DNA from: Pseudomonas sp. PIC25 | Lineage (GTDB): Bacteria; Pseudomonadota; Gammaproteobacteria; Pseudomonadales; Pseudomonadaceae | Length of the DNA: 45,796 nucleotides | Direction: 5' to 3' | Assembly (NCBI RefSeq): GCF_002286785.1 | Contig: NZ_MUJY01000153.1 | Coordinates: 1 to 45,796 of the forward strand | In this document: piece after piece, positions 9,232 through 19,100 of the stretch | How positions within the stretch are numbered: the first letter of the stretch is position 1 | How the letters are laid out: each line of letters starts with the position of its first letter | The notes under the pieces: model-generated | Told to the model about the DNA's origin: nothing | What the model saw: only the letters and a program-made list of their open reading frames with translations | Database searches by the model: none | Program-made: the position numbers and the translations under genes

Positions 9232-9819
9232 TCAACTGCCGCGTTGCCATAGCGCGTAATACACCTGGCCGGCCTTCTTCTCCCGGTGCAGGCGCCAGTT
9301 GGCTGGCAGGCCGAGAGAGGAGGGCTGGGTTTCGCTCTCGGTGTAGATCCAGGCGTCCTTGGCCAGCCAGCCGCGTTCTTCGAGCAGGGTGCAGGTGGGG
9401 GCGAGGAGGTTCTGGTTGAACGGCGGGTCGAGGAATACCAGATCGAACGGGGTCGGGGTCTGGCTGTCCAGGTAGCGCAGGGCGTCGCTTTGCAGGAGCT
9501 GTCCGGCGCTGCAGTTCAGGGTGTCCAGATGCCTGCGCAGGCTGGCGATGGCTTCGGCATTGAGGTCCAGTGCCAGTGCCAAGCTGGCGCCGCGCGACAG
9601 GGCTTCCAGGTAGAGCGCACCGCTACCGGCGAAGGGGTCCAGCACACGGGCGCCCTGGATATAGGGCGCAAGCCAGTTGAACAGGGTTTCCCGCACGCGG
9701 TCCGGCGTCGGCCGCAGGCCGGGGGCATCGGGGAAGGCGAAGCGCCGGCTGCGCCATTCACCGCCGATGATGCGGAGCTGGCCCTGGCCGCCGTGCCGTT
9801 TCGCTGCTGGCTGTCGCAT
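9232..9819 (-). CDS. rsmD: 16S rRNA (guanine-966 N2)-methyltransferase RsmD
   Basis: RsmD uses S-adenosylmethionine to methylate G966 of 16S rRNA in the assembling 30S subunit. The 195-residue length is normal for the family. The SAM-binding motif DPFAGSGALYLEALSRGA starts at residue 61 and the catalytic DPPF motif is at 131-134, preceded by the hydrophobic strand FDLVFL. The N-terminal segment LRIIGGEWRSRRF is also typical. Its ATG overlaps the stop of the upstream M16 peptidase gene in an ATGA arrangement, so the three genes from 12630 down to 9232 probably form one operon. The same order occurs in P. aeruginosa (PA0370-PA0372, from memory). Confidence 0.95.
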   Translation of the reverse strand: MRQPAAKRHGGQGQLRIIGGEWRSRRFAFPDAPGLRPTPDRVRETLFNWLAPYIQGARVLDPFAGSGALYLEALSRGASLALALDLNAEAIASLRRHLDTLNCSAGQLLQSDALRYLDSQTPTPFDLVFLDPPFNQNLLAPTCTLLEERGWLAKDAWIYTESETQPSSLGLPANWRLHREKKAGQVYYALWQRGS

Positions 9820-11282
9820 CAGTGCTCCGGAACCCCGATGGGCTCTTGTACGGGTTTGTCGGTGGGCGGCGGCAGTTCCTTCTGTGCCACGGTCGGCCCG
9901 GCGGTGACGATGACGAAGGCGTCCGGGGCCAGGTGACGGGCCATGGCCGCCTTCACCTGTTCGACATCCATCGTCTGGGCCTTCTCCATGAAATCTTCCA
10001 GGTGGGTCAGCGGCAGGTCATAGAAACCGATCGCACCGAGCTGGCCGACGATGTCGGCGTTGCTCGCGGTGGATAGCGGGTAGCTGCCGGCCAGTTCGCG
10101 CTTGGCGTCGTCCAGTTCCTTCTGCGTCGGGCCTTCGGCGAGGTAGCGGCGGACGATGTCCTGTACCAGCTTCAGGGTGCCTTCGCTCAATTCGGCACGG
10201 GTTTGCAGGTTGATCATGAATGGACCGGGTGCCTGCATGGGGCTGAAACCGGAATAGACGCCGTAGGTCAGCCCGCGCTTCTCCCGCACCTCCTCCATCA
10301 GGCGGGTGCCGAAACCGCCGCCGCCGAGGATCTGGTTGCCCAGGTAGAGCGCGACGTAGTCCGGGTCGCGCCGGTCGATGCCGAGCTGGGCCAGCATCAG
10401 GTGGGTCTGGTTGGAGGGAAAGTCGATGTGACTGAGCCCGGCCTTGGGCGCCTGCGGTTCCACCACCTTCGGCAGCGCGGGACCGGCCGGCAGCGCCTTG
10501 GAGACCTGGGCGGCGATGGCCTCGGCCTCGCTGTGCGAAAGGTCGCCGACCAGGGCGATCACCACGTTGCCGGCGGCATAGGCCTTGGCATGGAAGACGC
10601 GCAACTGATCGATGCCGATGGCGGGGATCGACTGTTCGGTGCCTTCGCTGGGATGGGCGTAGGGATGCTGGCCGTAGAGACGTTCGAACAGCGCCAGGCT
10701 GGCCAGCTTGCCGGGGTTCTGCTTCTGGTATTCGAAGCCGGCCAGCAATTGGTTCTTGATGCGTGCCAGCGAGTCTTCCGGGAAGGTCGGCTTGCCCACC
10801 ACCTGGGCGAACAGTGCCAGGGCCGGCTCGCGTTTGTCTTTCGCGCTCAGGCTGCGCAGCGAGGCCACCGCCATGTCGCGGTAGGCGCCGTTGCCGAACT
10901 CGGCACCGAGGTTTTCGAAGCCTTCGGCGATGGCGGTGACATCCTTGCCCGTCACGCCCTCGTTGAGCATGGCGTTGGTCAGGGTGGCCAGGCCGGGGGT
11001 GTCGCCGTCCTGGCTGCTGCCGGCGGCGAAGGTCAGGCGCAGGTCGAACATCGGCAGCTCGCGGGCCTCGACGAACAGTACCTTGGCGCCTTCGGCGGTA
11101 CGCCAGCTCTGGATATCCAGGCTGCGGTAGCCCGGAGCTTCCTTGGAAAGGCTGGCGAGGGATTCGATACGGGGGGCGGCGGTGTCCGCGACGGCCGGGA
11201 TGGCGGGCATCGCCAGGGCCGCGATCAGCTGGGGCAGGACGGGGCCGAACAGGCCGTGACGCTGGCCGGTACGCTCAGTCAT
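9819..11282 (-). CDS. M16-family peptidase-like protein without the zinc motif
   Basis: This 487-residue protein has the two-lobe M16 (pitrilysin/processing-peptidase) layout with a hydrophobic N-terminal segment, so it is probably exported to the periplasm. The HxxEH zinc motif is absent; its place, near residues 98-109, reads GLATLTNAMLNEG. The C-terminal lobe keeps GGGGFGTRLMEEVREKRGLTYGVYSGF-type residues, the Arg/Tyr pair used to bind substrate. It is therefore best read as the non-catalytic partner of the zinc-bearing protein encoded just upstream, as in alpha/beta processing peptidases. Its start overlaps that gene's stop by eight bases, consistent with coupled translation and a heterodimer. 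The substrate is unknown. Confidence 0.9.
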   Translation of the reverse strand: MTERTGQRHGLFGPVLPQLIAALAMPAIPAVADTAAPRIESLASLSKEAPGYRSLDIQSWRTAEGAKVLFVEARELPMFDLRLTFAAGSSQDGDTPGLATLTNAMLNEGVTGKDVTAIAEGFENLGAEFGNGAYRDMAVASLRSLSAKDKREPALALFAQVVGKPTFPEDSLARIKNQLLAGFEYQKQNPGKLASLALFERLYGQHPYAHPSEGTEQSIPAIGIDQLRVFHAKAYAAGNVVIALVGDLSHSEAEAIAAQVSKALPAGPALPKVVEPQAPKAGLSHIDFPSNQTHLMLAQLGIDRRDPDYVALYLGNQILGGGGFGTRLMEEVREKRGLTYGVYSGFSPMQAPGPFMINLQTRAELSEGTLKLVQDIVRRYLAEGPTQKELDDAKRELAGSYPLSTASNADIVGQLGAIGFYDLPLTHLEDFMEKAQTMDVEQVKAAMARHLAPDAFVIVTAGPTVAQKELPPPTDKPVQEPIGVPEH

Positions 11283-12630
11283 GGCGGGCTTCCTCGGGCA
11301 GGATGTGGGCGACGCTCAGGCGCGAGCGGGTGAAATAGGTGCGGGCGGCGGCCTGGATATCGGCCGGGGTGACGGCCTTGAGGGCGTCCAGCTCTTCATC
11401 GATCAGCCGCCACGACAAGCCGACGCTTTCCAGTTCGCCGATGGCGGTGGCCTGGCTGGTGATGGAGTCGCGTTCGTAGACCAGGCCGGCGATGACCTGA
11501 GCGCGCACGCGCTCCAGCTCGGCGGCGGAAGGCGGACTCTTCTTGAGGTCTTCGAGTTCGCGCCAGAGGCCGGCTTCCACGTCCGCCAGGGTCTTGCCCT
11601 TCTGCACGTTGGGGGTGGCGGACAGCACGAACAGGCTGTCGCCCCGGGCCGAGGCGTCGTACCAGGCGGAGGTGCCGCTCACCAGCTCTTCGCTGCGCTC
11701 CAGGCGCGACGGCAGGCGGGCGCTGTAGCCGCCATCGAGGAGGGACGCGATCAGGCGCAGGGCATGGGCCTCCCGCGGGTTCCCGGCGGTGGTGAGGCTG
11801 GGCACATTGAAACCGAACAGCAGGTTGGGCAACTGAGTCTTGAGGTGCAGGGTGATGAGGCGTTCGCCGGGCTCGCTCAGCTCGCGCGGGATTTTCGCCG
11901 GCGGTACCTGGCGGCGCGGGATATCGCCGAAATAGCGCTGGGCAAGGGCTTTGACTTCCTTCTCGGTGACATCGCCGACCACCACCAGGGTGGCGTTGTT
12001 CGGCGCGTACCAGCTTTCGTACCAGGCGCGCAGTTCCTCGACCGTCATGCGCTCGAGGTCGGCCATCCAGCCGATGGTGGGTGTGTGGTAGCCGCTGGCG
12101 GGAAAGGCCATGGCCTTGAAGCGCTCGTAGGCCAGCGAGTTGGGCTTGTCGTCGGTGCGCAGGCGGCGTTCTTCCTTGATGACCTCGATCTCACGGGCGA
12201 ACTCGTCGGCCGGCAGGCGCAGGCTGGCGAGGCGGTCGGCTTCCAGTTCGAAGGCCACGGGCAGGCGGTCGCGGGCCAGGACCTGGTAATAGGCGGTGTA
12301 GTCGTCGCTGGTGAAAGCGTTCTCCTCGGCGCCGAGTTCGCGCAGGATGCGCGAGGCCTCGCCGGGGCCGAGCTTGCGGCTGCCCTTGAACATCATGTGT
12401 TCGAGGGCGTGGGACAGGCCGGTCTGGCCGGGTGTCTCGTAGCTGGAGCCGACCTTGTACCAGAGCTGAGACACCACCACCGGCGCGCGGTGGTCCTCGC
12501 GGACGATGATCTTGAGGCCGTTGTCCAGGGTGAATTCGTGGGTGGGTTGGGGATCGGCGGCCACTGCCAGCATCGGCAGTGAGAGAGCGCCGAACAGCAG
12601 GCCGGCGGCGTGGCGGGCAATCGCATTCAT
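11275..12630 (-). CDS. M16-family zinc peptidase, catalytic subunit
   Basis: This 451-residue periplasmic peptidase has the inverted zinc motif HALEH at residues 74-78 and the downstream glutamate in IKEERR (about 154) as third ligand. The chosen ATG at 12630 begins a clear signal peptide (MNAIARHAAGLLFG, then a hydrophobic core ending AVAA near residue 25). The frame is open further upstream to 12717, but that extension is Ser/Pro/Lys-rich and would bury the signal peptide. It is the first gene of a minus-strand operon with the zinc-less partner and rsmD, and it diverges from ftsY across 228 bases. Probable role: degradation of peptides in the envelope together with its partner. Confidence 0.93.
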   Translation of the reverse strand: MNAIARHAAGLLFGALSLPMLAVAADPQPTHEFTLDNGLKIIVREDHRAPVVVSQLWYKVGSSYETPGQTGLSHALEHMMFKGSRKLGPGEASRILRELGAEENAFTSDDYTAYYQVLARDRLPVAFELEADRLASLRLPADEFAREIEVIKEERRLRTDDKPNSLAYERFKAMAFPASGYHTPTIGWMADLERMTVEELRAWYESWYAPNNATLVVVGDVTEKEVKALAQRYFGDIPRRQVPPAKIPRELSEPGERLITLHLKTQLPNLLFGFNVPSLTTAGNPREAHALRLIASLLDGGYSARLPSRLERSEELVSGTSAWYDASARGDSLFVLSATPNVQKGKTLADVEAGLWRELEDLKKSPPSAAELERVRAQVIAGLVYERDSITSQATAIGELESVGLSWRLIDEELDALKAVTPADIQAAARTYFTRSRLSVAHILPEEARHD

Positions 12631-12858
12631 GGATAAAGCTCTTTTCGGCGGCCCGGTGGACTTAGCGTCGGCGGGCGGGGAGGTGCTAGGATACTTGTCC
12701 GATTTCCTGGCGGCCACGTCTCGGGCCTGCTAAAGCTGCTGTGCTTGGCCATGCAGCGTTGAAAACCAGCACAAAACTGCGTTTTCACCCTGCCTCTGAC
12801 CCCGGCGCCGGCTGTTCAGGCAGGCTGCGCGTGGCGCTCCCTTGAGAAACCCGTCTCC

Positions 12859-14229
12859 ATGTTTGGTTCCAACGACGACAAGAAGACCCCGGCCGAGGCC
12901 GGTGAAAAGAAAAGCCTGTTTGGCTGGCTGCGCAAGAAGCCCCAGGAGCAGACCGGCGAGCCGGCCCACCCCGAGCCGACGCCCGATGCCTCGGCGCAGG
13001 GCGGTGGCGACCCCGCCGCCCCGCTGACGCCGAGCGCACCCCAGGCGGCGCAGACCCCGGCACCGGCCGAAACCACTTCCGCCGCCCCGATGCCTCCGCC
13101 AGTCGCGCCCGTGTCGCAGGAGCAGCCGCCGACCGCTCCCTCCGAAGCGAATGGCGACACCCCCCGGCCGGCCACCTCGCGTTTTCGTATCAACGCCGGC
13201 AGCGAGTTGCTGCATGAGCACATCGAGCCGCCAGTCGCGCCGGCCGAACCTCTCCCGGTGGCGCCTCCGGCCGTCGAACCGCCCAAGGCGGAGGATAAGG
13301 TCGGTTTCTTCGCCCGTCTCAAGCAGGGCCTGTCGAAGACCAGCGCCAGCCTCGGCGAAGGCATGGCCAGTCTGTTCCTCGGCAAGAAGGCCATCGACGA
13401 CGATTTGCTCGACGAGATCGAAACCCGGCTGCTGACCGCCGACGTCGGCGTCGAGGCCACCACCGCCATCGTGCAGAGCCTGACCAGGCGCGTGGCGCGC
13501 AAGGAGCTGGCCGACAGCGGCGCGCTGTACAAGGCGCTCCAGGAAGAGCTGACCGCGCTGCTGCGCCCGGTGGAGCAGCCGCTGAAGATCGACACGGCCA
13601 AGGCGCCCTACGTGATCCTGGTGGTGGGCGTGAATGGCGTCGGCAAGACCACCACCATCGGCAAGCTGGCCAAGAAGCTGCAGCTGGAAGGCAAGAAGGT
13701 CATGCTGGCGGCCGGCGACACCTTCCGTGCTGCGGCGGTGGAGCAACTGCAGGTCTGGGGCGAGCGCAACAACATCGCGGTGATCGCCCAGCACACCGGC
13801 GCCGATTCGGCCTCGGTGATCTTCGATGCGGTGCAGGCCGCCAAGGCACGCGGGATTGACGTGCTGATCGCGGATACCGCCGGACGCCTGCACACCAAGG
13901 ACAACCTCATGGAGGAGCTGAAGAAGGTTCGCCGGGTAATCGGCAAGCTCGACGAGACGGCGCCCCATGAGGTGCTGCTGGTGCTCGACGCCGGCACCGG
14001 ACAGAACGCTATCAACCAGGCCAAGCAGTTCCACCAGGCCGTGACGCTCAGTGGCCTGGCCCTGACCAAGCTGGACGGCACCGCCAAGGGTGGAGTGATC
14101 TTCGCCCTGGCCAAGCAATTCGGCCTGCCGATCCGCTACATCGGTGTCGGCGAAGGTATCGACGATCTGCGTACCTTCGAGGCGGACGCCTTCGTTCAGG
14201 CCCTGTTCGCGGAAAGAGAGCACGCATGA
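12859..14229 (+). CDS. ftsY: Signal recognition particle receptor FtsY
   Basis: FtsY is the GTPase that docks SRP-ribosome complexes at the inner membrane for co-translational insertion. The 456-residue protein has a basic N terminus ([12 protein letters not shown]), a long Pro/Ala/Glu-rich acidic A region to about residue 150, and the NG domain. The G1 loop [10 protein letters not shown] is near 257, the DTAGR motif near 340 and [10 protein letters not shown] near 402. Its stop overlaps the ftsE start (ATGA), so ftsY-ftsE-ftsX form an operon, the classic order in gammaproteobacteria. The 228-base gap upstream must hold its promoter and that of the divergent M16 operon; I could not place either with confidence. 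Confidence 0.98.
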   Translation: MFGSNDDKKTPAEAGEKKSLFGWLRKKPQEQTGEPAHPEPTPDASAQGGGDPAAPLTPSAPQAAQTPAPAETTSAAPMPPPVAPVSQEQPPTAPSEANGDTPRPATSRFRINAGSELLHEHIEPPVAPAEPLPVAPPAVEPPKAEDKVGFFARLKQGLSKTSASLGEGMASLFLGKKAIDDDLLDEIETRLLTADVGVEATTAIVQSLTRRVARKELADSGALYKALQEELTALLRPVEQPLKIDTAKAPYVILVVGVNGVGKTTTIGKLAKKLQLEGKKVMLAAGDTFRAAAVEQLQVWGERNNIAVIAQHTGADSASVIFDAVQAAKARGIDVLIADTAGRLHTKDNLMEELKKVRRVIGKLDETAPHEVLLVLDAGTGQNAINQAKQFHQAVTLSGLALTKLDGTAKGGVIFALAKQFGLPIRYIGVGEGIDDLRTFEADAFVQALFAEREHA

Positions 14230-14894
14230 TCCGTTTCGAACAGGTCGGCAAGCGCTACCCCAACGGCCACGTCGGGCTGCACGAGCTGTCCTTCCGGGTG
14301 CGCCGGGGCGAGTTCCTCTTCGTCACCGGTCACTCGGGCGCGGGCAAGAGCACGCTGCTGCGCCTGATCCTGGCGATGGAACGGCCGACCACCGGCAAGC
14401 TGCTGCTCGCCGGGCAGGACCTGGCGCAGATTACCAACGCACAGATTCCCTTCCTGCGTCGGCAGATCGGCGTGGTGTTCCAGAACCACCAGTTGCTGTT
14501 CGATCGCACGGTGTTCGACAACATCGCCCTGCCATTGCAGATTCTCGGTCTGCCCAAGGCAGAGATCGCCCAGCGGGTTGGCGCGGCGCTGGAGCGGGTC
14601 GCCCTGCACGAGAAGGCCGAGCTGTATCCGGCCGACCTGTCCACCGGTCAGCAGCAGCGCGTGGGCATCGCCCGGGCAGTGGTGCATCGCCCGGCCCTGC
14701 TGCTGGCCGACGAACCCACCGGTAACCTCGACCCGCGTCTGGCGGCGGAAATCATGGGCGTATTCGAAGACATCAACCGGCTGGGCACCACAGTGCTGAT
14801 TGCCAGCCACGACCTGGCGCTGATTGCGCGCATGCGTCACCGCATGCTCACCCTGCAGCGCGGCCGCCTGATCGGCGACGGGGAGGCTGGCTGA
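14226..14894 (+). CDS. ftsE: Cell division ABC ATPase FtsE
   Basis: FtsE is the ATPase of the FtsEX complex, which sits at the division ring and activates septal peptidoglycan hydrolases through the periplasmic loop of FtsX. The 222-residue protein has Walker A GHSGAGKST at 35-43, a Q-loop in VVFQNHQLL, the signature STGQQQRVG near 139, and Walker B LLLADEPTGNLDP. Its start overlaps ftsY and its last base overlaps the ftsX start (TGATG), so translation is probably coupled across all three genes. Confidence 0.98.
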   Translation: MIRFEQVGKRYPNGHVGLHELSFRVRRGEFLFVTGHSGAGKSTLLRLILAMERPTTGKLLLAGQDLAQITNAQIPFLRRQIGVVFQNHQLLFDRTVFDNIALPLQILGLPKAEIAQRVGAALERVALHEKAELYPADLSTGQQQRVGIARAVVHRPALLLADEPTGNLDPRLAAEIMGVFEDINRLGTTVLIASHDLALIARMRHRMLTLQRGRLIGDGEAG

Positions 14895-15919
14895 TGAGCG
14901 CGACCCGCGTACCGCCAACGAAGCCGGCCGAGCGCGTCGGCGCGACGCCGAAGCCCAAGGCGGAGAAGCCGGCGAAGAAGGACGACGACGGCCCGGATTT
15001 CCAGGCCCTGCTGCACGCCTGGCTGGAAAGCCATCGCGCCAGTCTGGTCGATAGCCTGCGGCGTCTGGCGCGGCAGCCGGTCGGCAGCTTCTTCACCTGC
15101 CTGGTCATGGCCATCGCCCTGAGCCTGCCGATGGGGCTGGCGTTGCTGCTCGACAACGTCGAGCGGCTGGGCGGTTCCTGGCAGCGTGCCGCACAGATAT
15201 CCCTGTTCATGCAGCTCGACACCAGCGACAGCGAAGGCGAGCGGCTCAGCGCTGAAATCGCCGACATGCCGGACGTGGCGGAGGCCGAGTGGGTCAGTCG
15301 CGAACAGGCACTGACCGAGCTGCAGCAGCACTCCGGTATCGGCGAAGCGCTCAAGGAGCTGCCGGAAAACCCATTGCCCGGCGTGATCGTGGTGACTCCC
15401 GAGGAAATCGACAAGACCGGCCTGGAGGCCCTGCGCCAGCGCTTGTCCGAGCTGCCGCAGGTGCAGCAGGCGCAGCTCGACATGCAGTGGGTCGAGCGGC
15501 TGACGGCGATCCTCAAGCTCGGCGAGCGCTTCGTCTTCGGCCTGACGTTGATCCTGGTCATGGCACTGCTGCTGGTGATCGGCAATACCATTCGCCTGCA
15601 CATCGAGAACCGCCGCACCGAAATCGAGGTGATCAAGCTGGTGGGTGGAACCGATGGCTACGTGCGGCGTCCTTTCCTGTACATGGGTGCACTTTACGGG
15701 CTGGGCGCCGGCCTGCTGGCCTGGGCGATTCTGGCCTTCGGCCTGGATTGGCTGAACGAAGCGGTGGTGCGCCTGGCCGGCCTCTACGGTAGCGACTTCG
15801 CCTTGGCCGGCGTTCCTCTCGGAGATGCGGTCTCCCTGGTGCTGGGCGCGGTGCTGCTGGGTTACATCGGTGCCTGGCTGGCCGTGGCGCGGCATCTGAG
15901 CGAGCTGGCGCCTCGTTGA
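14894..15919 (+). CDS. ftsX: Cell division membrane protein FtsX
   Basis: FtsX is the membrane subunit of FtsEX. The 341-residue protein has a Lys/Pro/Ala-rich cytoplasmic N terminus of about 65 residues, a first transmembrane segment near 70-95, a large periplasmic domain (about 100-210) that would contact EnvC/AmiC-type activators, and three C-terminal transmembrane segments, the FtsX/MacB fold. The basic N-terminal extension is longer than in E. coli, which I recall as normal for pseudomonads. The following gap of 143 bases to rpoH holds a separate promoter. Confidence 0.97.
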   Translation: MSATRVPPTKPAERVGATPKPKAEKPAKKDDDGPDFQALLHAWLESHRASLVDSLRRLARQPVGSFFTCLVMAIALSLPMGLALLLDNVERLGGSWQRAAQISLFMQLDTSDSEGERLSAEIADMPDVAEAEWVSREQALTELQQHSGIGEALKELPENPLPGVIVVTPEEIDKTGLEALRQRLSELPQVQQAQLDMQWVERLTAILKLGERFVFGLTLILVMALLLVIGNTIRLHIENRRTEIEVIKLVGGTDGYVRRPFLYMGALYGLGAGLLAWAILAFGLDWLNEAVVRLAGLYGSDFALAGVPLGDAVSLVLGAVLLGYIGAWLAVARHLSELAPR

Positions 15920-16004
15920 GGCGGACCTGAATGCCCGAAGGGCCCGTATTCAGGGCCTTTCAGGCAATATTTGGAAATGGGTGTAACGAAACTTTTACGC
16001 CCCC

Positions 16005-16032
16005 TTGCAGTCGGATAGCTCAGTGCTACACT
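16005..16032 (+). promoter_or_regulatory. Sigma-70-type promoter for rpoH
   Basis: A -35 element TTGCAG (16005-16010) and a -10 element TACACT (16027-16032) are separated by 16 bases, with the rpoH ATG about 30 bases after the -10. The fit is good but rests on reading alone. Extra heat-shock promoters may exist and were not resolved. Confidence 0.6.
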
Positions 16033-16062
16033 GCGCCAGCTTTAGTGAATCGGAGGATTCGC

Positions 16063-16917
<855 letters not shown>

Positions 16918-16931
16918 TCCACAGCCACATG

Positions 16932-16967
16932 AAAAGCCGCACCCAGCCTGCTGAGTGCGGCTTTTTT
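16932..16967 (+). terminator. Intrinsic terminator of rpoH
   Basis: The arms AAAAGCCGCAC and GTGCGGCTTTT form an 11-bp stem over a 12-base loop, followed by further T residues, 15 bases after the rpoH stop. Confidence 0.93.
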
Positions 16968-16985
16968 CTGCCCGGAGGTTTTTCC

Positions 16986-17594
16986 ATGCTCATGCCGCCG
17001 CTACGCCCCCAGCACTGGCTGGTCTTCGCCCTGGTGGCGATGCTGTTCTTCGGCTGGGGTGTCTGGCTGATGCAGGCCCGCCAGGGCGAGCCGCTGCCCT
17101 GGATGGCGGAATGGCGGGAGCGCCTGCTGGCGCCGCTGGCGGACGATCGCTTGACGCTTGCCGTCTTGAGCGGAGAGGTGGAGGGAGAACTCTGGTTGCA
17201 GCCACGCCTGGACGAGCCGCGCCTGCTCTACCGGGCCCAGGTCGGCGATGCGGACGAACTCTGGCAGCTCGAAGCCGAGCTGGCGCTGAGCGATAGCGAG
17301 CGCGCCAGCCTGACGAAAGCCACCGGGTTGCGGCCCACCGATGCTGAGCAGCCACTCAGTCGCCAGGTCAGCGATGAGCTCGGCAGCCACGCCATCGCTA
17401 TCCTGCATCTGAAGCCCGAAACCCCCATGGCGGCCGAACGGATCAGCGCCAGCCTTGGCCAGCCGCGTCTGCGCTTGCAATTGGCCGAAGGCGAGGCCTG
17501 GGTCTACCCGGACCTCGGCCTGACCGCGCACCTGCGGGACGATGAAGTGGTGTTGCTGCATGGCGTCCCGCGGCGGGCCTTGCAGCAACGTTGA
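16986..17594 (+). CDS. Conserved hypothetical membrane-anchored protein
   Basis: This 202-residue protein starts at the ATG after GGAGG at 16974-16978; the longer open frame from 16929 overlaps the rpoH terminator and is not credible. Residues 8-30 form one transmembrane segment (HWLVFALVAMLFFGWGVWL), followed by a soluble domain that is probably periplasmic and has no cysteines or recognised motif. It occupies the place of PA0377 between rpoH and mtgA in P. aeruginosa (from memory). Convergent mtgA starts only 7 bases after its stop, with no terminator visible between them. Confidence 0.8.
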   Translation: MLMPPLRPQHWLVFALVAMLFFGWGVWLMQARQGEPLPWMAEWRERLLAPLADDRLTLAVLSGEVEGELWLQPRLDEPRLLYRAQVGDADELWQLEAELALSDSERASLTKATGLRPTDAEQPLSRQVSDELGSHAIAILHLKPETPMAAERISASLGQPRLRLQLAEGEAWVYPDLGLTAHLRDDEVVLLHGVPRRALQQR

Positions 17595-17601
17595 AGTTGC
17601 T

Positions 17602-18330
17602 TCACAGCCAGCGCGGCCACCAGTGAGGGTACTCCGGCCGCAACTGATCGATGTAATGATTGCCGCCGAGCTGGCGCATCTGCTGGCGAATCCAGCGGGC
17701 CCGGCGTTGCACGTAGGCGCCGGGACGCCCGGCGCTCCACTCGCGGGGATTGGGCAGTACCGCGGCGAGCTGGGCCGACTGCTGGGCAGACAAATAAGCC
17801 GCGCCCACACCGAAATGGCGGCGTGCCGCGGCTTCGGCGCCGAAGATGCCGTCGCCCCATTCCACGCTGTTCAGATAGACCTCGAGAATCCGCTCTTTCG
17901 TCCAGAGCAGTTCGATCAGCGCGGTGAACCAGGCCTCCAGCGCCTTGCGCGGCCAACTGCGGCCAGACCAGAGGAACAGGTTCTTGGCCACCTGCTGGCT
18001 GATGGTGCTGGCGCCGCGCAGGCTGCCGCCGTCGGCATTGTGTGCCAGCGCCTGCTGGATAGCACTGAAGTCGAAGCCCCAGTGGTTGGCGAATTTCTGG
18101 TCTTCGGCGGCGATCACCGCGATCTTCAGATCGTCCGGCAGGGTATTCCAGCCGCGCCAGGTGCGCTGGAGATCAAGCGAGTGCCCGTCGCCCCAGGCCT
18201 CCAGCTTGCGTTCGACCATCAGCGCGGTGCCGGGTGGCGGTACCCAGCGCAGCACCAGCACCAGCAGCGCCGAACCGACGGCGAACCAGAGCACTAGTTT
18301 GATCAGGCGGCGGAGTAGGTTTCTAAGCAT
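17602..18330 (-). CDS. mtgA: Monofunctional peptidoglycan glycosyltransferase MtgA
   Basis: MtgA polymerises lipid II into glycan strands at the periplasmic face. The chosen start at 18330 gives 242 residues beginning MLRNLLRRLIKLVLW, a basic segment and a transmembrane anchor as in known MtgA; an in-frame start at 18363 would add 11 residues and neither has a clear ribosome site. The GT51 motifs are present: AAEDQKFANHWGFD with catalytic Glu at about 76, GASTISQQVAKNLFL, and RKALEAWFTALIELLWTKERILEVYLN in two adjoining stretches. It lacks a transpeptidase domain, as expected for the monofunctional family. Confidence 0.96.
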   Translation of the reverse strand: MLRNLLRRLIKLVLWFAVGSALLVLVLRWVPPPGTALMVERKLEAWGDGHSLDLQRTWRGWNTLPDDLKIAVIAAEDQKFANHWGFDFSAIQQALAHNADGGSLRGASTISQQVAKNLFLWSGRSWPRKALEAWFTALIELLWTKERILEVYLNSVEWGDGIFGAEAAARRHFGVGAAYLSAQQSAQLAAVLPNPREWSAGRPGAYVQRRARWIRQQMRQLGGNHYIDQLRPEYPHWWPRWL

Positions 18331-18399
18331 GCGTGGCTTGGCCGGAACGGGAGAGCGGGCCATTATAGCGGCCGCATCCGCTCTGTCCGGGAGTTATCC

Positions 18400-18777
18400 A
18401 TGTTTCGAGCCTGTCTCCTGCTGGCCGCGTTCTTCGGTTTCACCGGTGTCGCCCTTGGCGCCTTCGCCGCGCATGGCCTGAAGGCCAGGCTCTCGGTGGA
18501 GTACCTGGCGGTTTTTCAGACTGGCGTCCACTACCAGTTGATTCATGCCCTGGCGCTGTTCGGTGTCGCGCTGGTATCGCTGCATGCGCCGAGCCGCGTG
18601 CTGGGCGCCGCCGGCATCCTGTTCGCCCTGGGCATCCTGCTGTTCTCCGGCAGCCTCTACGTGCTGACCCTGACCGGCCTCGGTAAGCTCGGCATCATCA
18701 CGCCCCTGGGCGGCACCGCGTTTCTCGCCGGGTGGGTCTGCCTGGGGCTGGCGGCCTGGCGCGCGCAAGGAATCTGA
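18400..18777 (+). CDS. DUF423 (YgdD-type) inner-membrane protein
   Basis: This 125-residue protein has four hydrophobic segments and the family hallmarks GALGAFAAHGLK-like (here GVALGAFAAHGLK, residues 17-29), then FQTGVHYQLIHALAL and a C-terminal PLGGTAFLAGW. Members are small inner-membrane proteins of unknown function. It diverges from mtgA, and this pairing is also seen in P. aeruginosa (from memory). Confidence 0.9.
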   Translation: MFRACLLLAAFFGFTGVALGAFAAHGLKARLSVEYLAVFQTGVHYQLIHALALFGVALVSLHAPSRVLGAAGILFALGILLFSGSLYVLTLTGLGKLGIITPLGGTAFLAGWVCLGLAAWRAQGI

Positions 18778-18818
18778 CCCGCGCGTCAAAAAATGAAGAC
18801 GAATGGCAGCGGGATACC

Positions 18819-18847
18819 TTGGTCCGCTGCCGGGATCGGGCTAGAAT
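18819..18847 (+). promoter_or_regulatory. Probable sigma-70 promoter for thiS-thiG-trmB
   Basis: TTGGTC (18819-18824) and TAGAAT (18842-18847) are 17 bases apart. A start near 18854 would leave a leader of only about 27 bases before thiS, too short for a TPP riboswitch. Confidence 0.5.
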
Positions 18848-18880
18848 GCCGACCCCTCAAAATGTTGTGACCGCTTTGTC

Positions 18881-19081
18881 ATGCGCATTCAGTTGAACGG
18901 CGAACCTTTCGAGCTGCCCGAAGGCCAGACGGTCGCGGAGCTGCTCGACCGTCTGGAACTGGCCGGGCGTCGCGTCGCGGTCGAACTCAACCTGGATATC
19001 GTGCCGCGCAGCCAGCATGCCGCCACCGCGCTTCGCGAGGGCGATCGGGTGGAAGTGGTGCACGCCATTGGCGGCGGCTAG
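18881..19081 (+). CDS. thiS: Thiazole-synthesis sulfur carrier ThiS
   Basis: ThiS is a ubiquitin-like carrier whose C-terminal Gly is adenylated and converted to a thiocarboxylate, donating sulfur to the thiamine thiazole ring. The 66-residue protein has the beta-grasp pattern, starting [17 protein letters not shown], and ends in the required Gly-Gly (IGGG). It lies 19 bases before thiG, its acceptor enzyme, with no promoter or riboswitch between them. Confidence 0.96.
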   Translation: MRIQLNGEPFELPEGQTVAELLDRLELAGRRVAVELNLDIVPRSQHAATALREGDRVEVVHAIGGG

Positions 19082-19100
19082 CCGCCCAAGAGGATTTCCG

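Noticed and set aside
12662-12692. Promoter TTAGCG...TAGGAT in the ftsY upstream gap
   Set aside because: Spacing is 19 bases and the -35 match is poor.
12730-14223. 497-residue open frame antisense to ftsY
   Set aside because: Shadow of a GC-rich gene: biased composition, no motif, and ftsY itself is certain.
15927-15953. Terminator after ftsX
   Set aside because: CTGAAT/ATTCAG with GCCC/GGGC inside forms only a bulged stem without a T-tract, too weak to claim.
18848-18880. TPP riboswitch before thiS
   Set aside because: The promoter-to-start distance is only about 27 bases and no THI-box sequence is visible.
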